The notes under the pieces are model-generated. The model did not search any database and was not told where the DNA came from. It saw only the letters and a program-made list of their open reading frames with translations. Position numbers and translations under genes: made by a program. From DATKMK01 sp035541895 (lineage in GTDB: Bacteria > Desulfobacterota > Binatia > HRBIN30 > JACQVA1), in NCBI GenBank assembly GCA_035541895.1, contig DATKMK010000033.1, positions 1 through 5,175 of the forward strand: DNA of 5,175 nucleotides. Direction: 5' to 3'. Shown piece after piece: positions 4,921 to 5,175 of the stretch. The first letter of the stretch is position 1; each line of letters begins with the position of its first letter.

Positions 4921-5125
4921 CGTCTTCTCCGTCCCATGCCGCCCGGAGCCGATCGTCTGTCAGTCGCTGCCAGCCTAGGCGCTCCAGGTCCTGTTCGGAG
5001 ATCGGCTGGATCATCGCGCACGGTTTGCCGTTCTGGGTCACGATGATCGTTTCGTTCTTTTTCTTGGCCCGCGCCAAATATGTCGGCAGCCCTTTGGTAA
5101 CCTCGGCCATGGTAGCGAATCGCAT
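4898..5125 (-). CDS. Phd/YefM-family antitoxin
   Basis: This 75-residue protein begins MRFATMAEVTKGLPTYLARAKK and continues ETIIVTQNGKPCAMIQPIS, the N-terminal DNA-binding and dimerising fold of Phd/YefM antitoxins. The acidic C-terminus (WDGEDDALYDYL) would be the toxin-neutralising tail, disordered until bound. The ATG at 5125 is preferred over an in-frame GTG at 5131 because GGAGG (5137-5133) is then 7 nt upstream, whereas the GTG would sit against the site. It precedes and overlaps the MazF-like toxin, which is presumably its target. Such antitoxins repress their own operon: a small palindrome ATGACTCAT (5148-5156) upstream is a possible operator, and a weak CATACT -10-like hexamer overlaps its edge. 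Pairing of a Phd-type antitoxin with a MazF-type toxin is less common than Phd-Doc or YefM-YoeB. Confidence 0.9.
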   Translation of the reverse strand: MRFATMAEVTKGLPTYLARAKKKNETIIVTQNGKPCAMIQPISEQDLERLGWQRLTDDRLRAAWDGEDDALYDYL

Positions 5126-5175
5126 CGTCACACCTCCCGCCGCAAGTATGACTCATGGTCGCATGCGCTTCCAGC

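Overview
The window is GC-rich bacterial DNA with every convincing gene on the minus strand, read from high to low coordinates. Nothing in it identifies the host phylum. The fused Cas4-Cas1, the GC-rich repeat and the pairs of small stress- or defence-type genes suggest an accessory (defence-island) region of a GC-rich environmental bacterium.

Layout along the minus strand. First comes a Phd/YefM-type antitoxin with a MazF/PemK-type toxin (5125-4558). Next is a small uncharacterised protein followed by a retropepsin-like aspartyl protease (4321-3680), then a nucleotidyltransferase-fold protein overlapping a small helical protein (3521-2722). Then come cas2 (2597-2292) and a cas4-cas1 fusion (2243-276). 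A gene-free stretch of about 240 bp leads to what looks like the leader-proximal CRISPR repeat at the very edge of the window (1 to about 36). The array itself would lie to the left, outside the window.

Cas2 and Cas4-Cas1 form a complete-looking spacer-acquisition module. Cas4 trims and selects prespacers, and Cas1-Cas2 integrates them at the leader-repeat junction. The Cas1 catalytic residues, the Cas4 iron-sulfur cysteines and the Cas2 aspartate are all present. Cas4-Cas1 fusions are typical of type I-G (former I-U) and also occur in V-B. No effector, cas3 or cas6 lies in the 2.6 kb upstream of cas2, so the subtype cannot be fixed. The order cas2, then cas4-cas1, then array is not the usual cas4/1-cas2-array order.

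Three features go beyond gene content. A palindromic element sits in frame inside the Cas4 part of the fusion. A 72-bp intergenic repeat occurs twice (3588-3659 and 4483-4554), separating the small two-gene modules, and a related short tandem motif lies between cas2 and cas4-cas1. The aspartyl protease shows signs of a frameshift near its start. No RNA genes, transposases or integrases were found.
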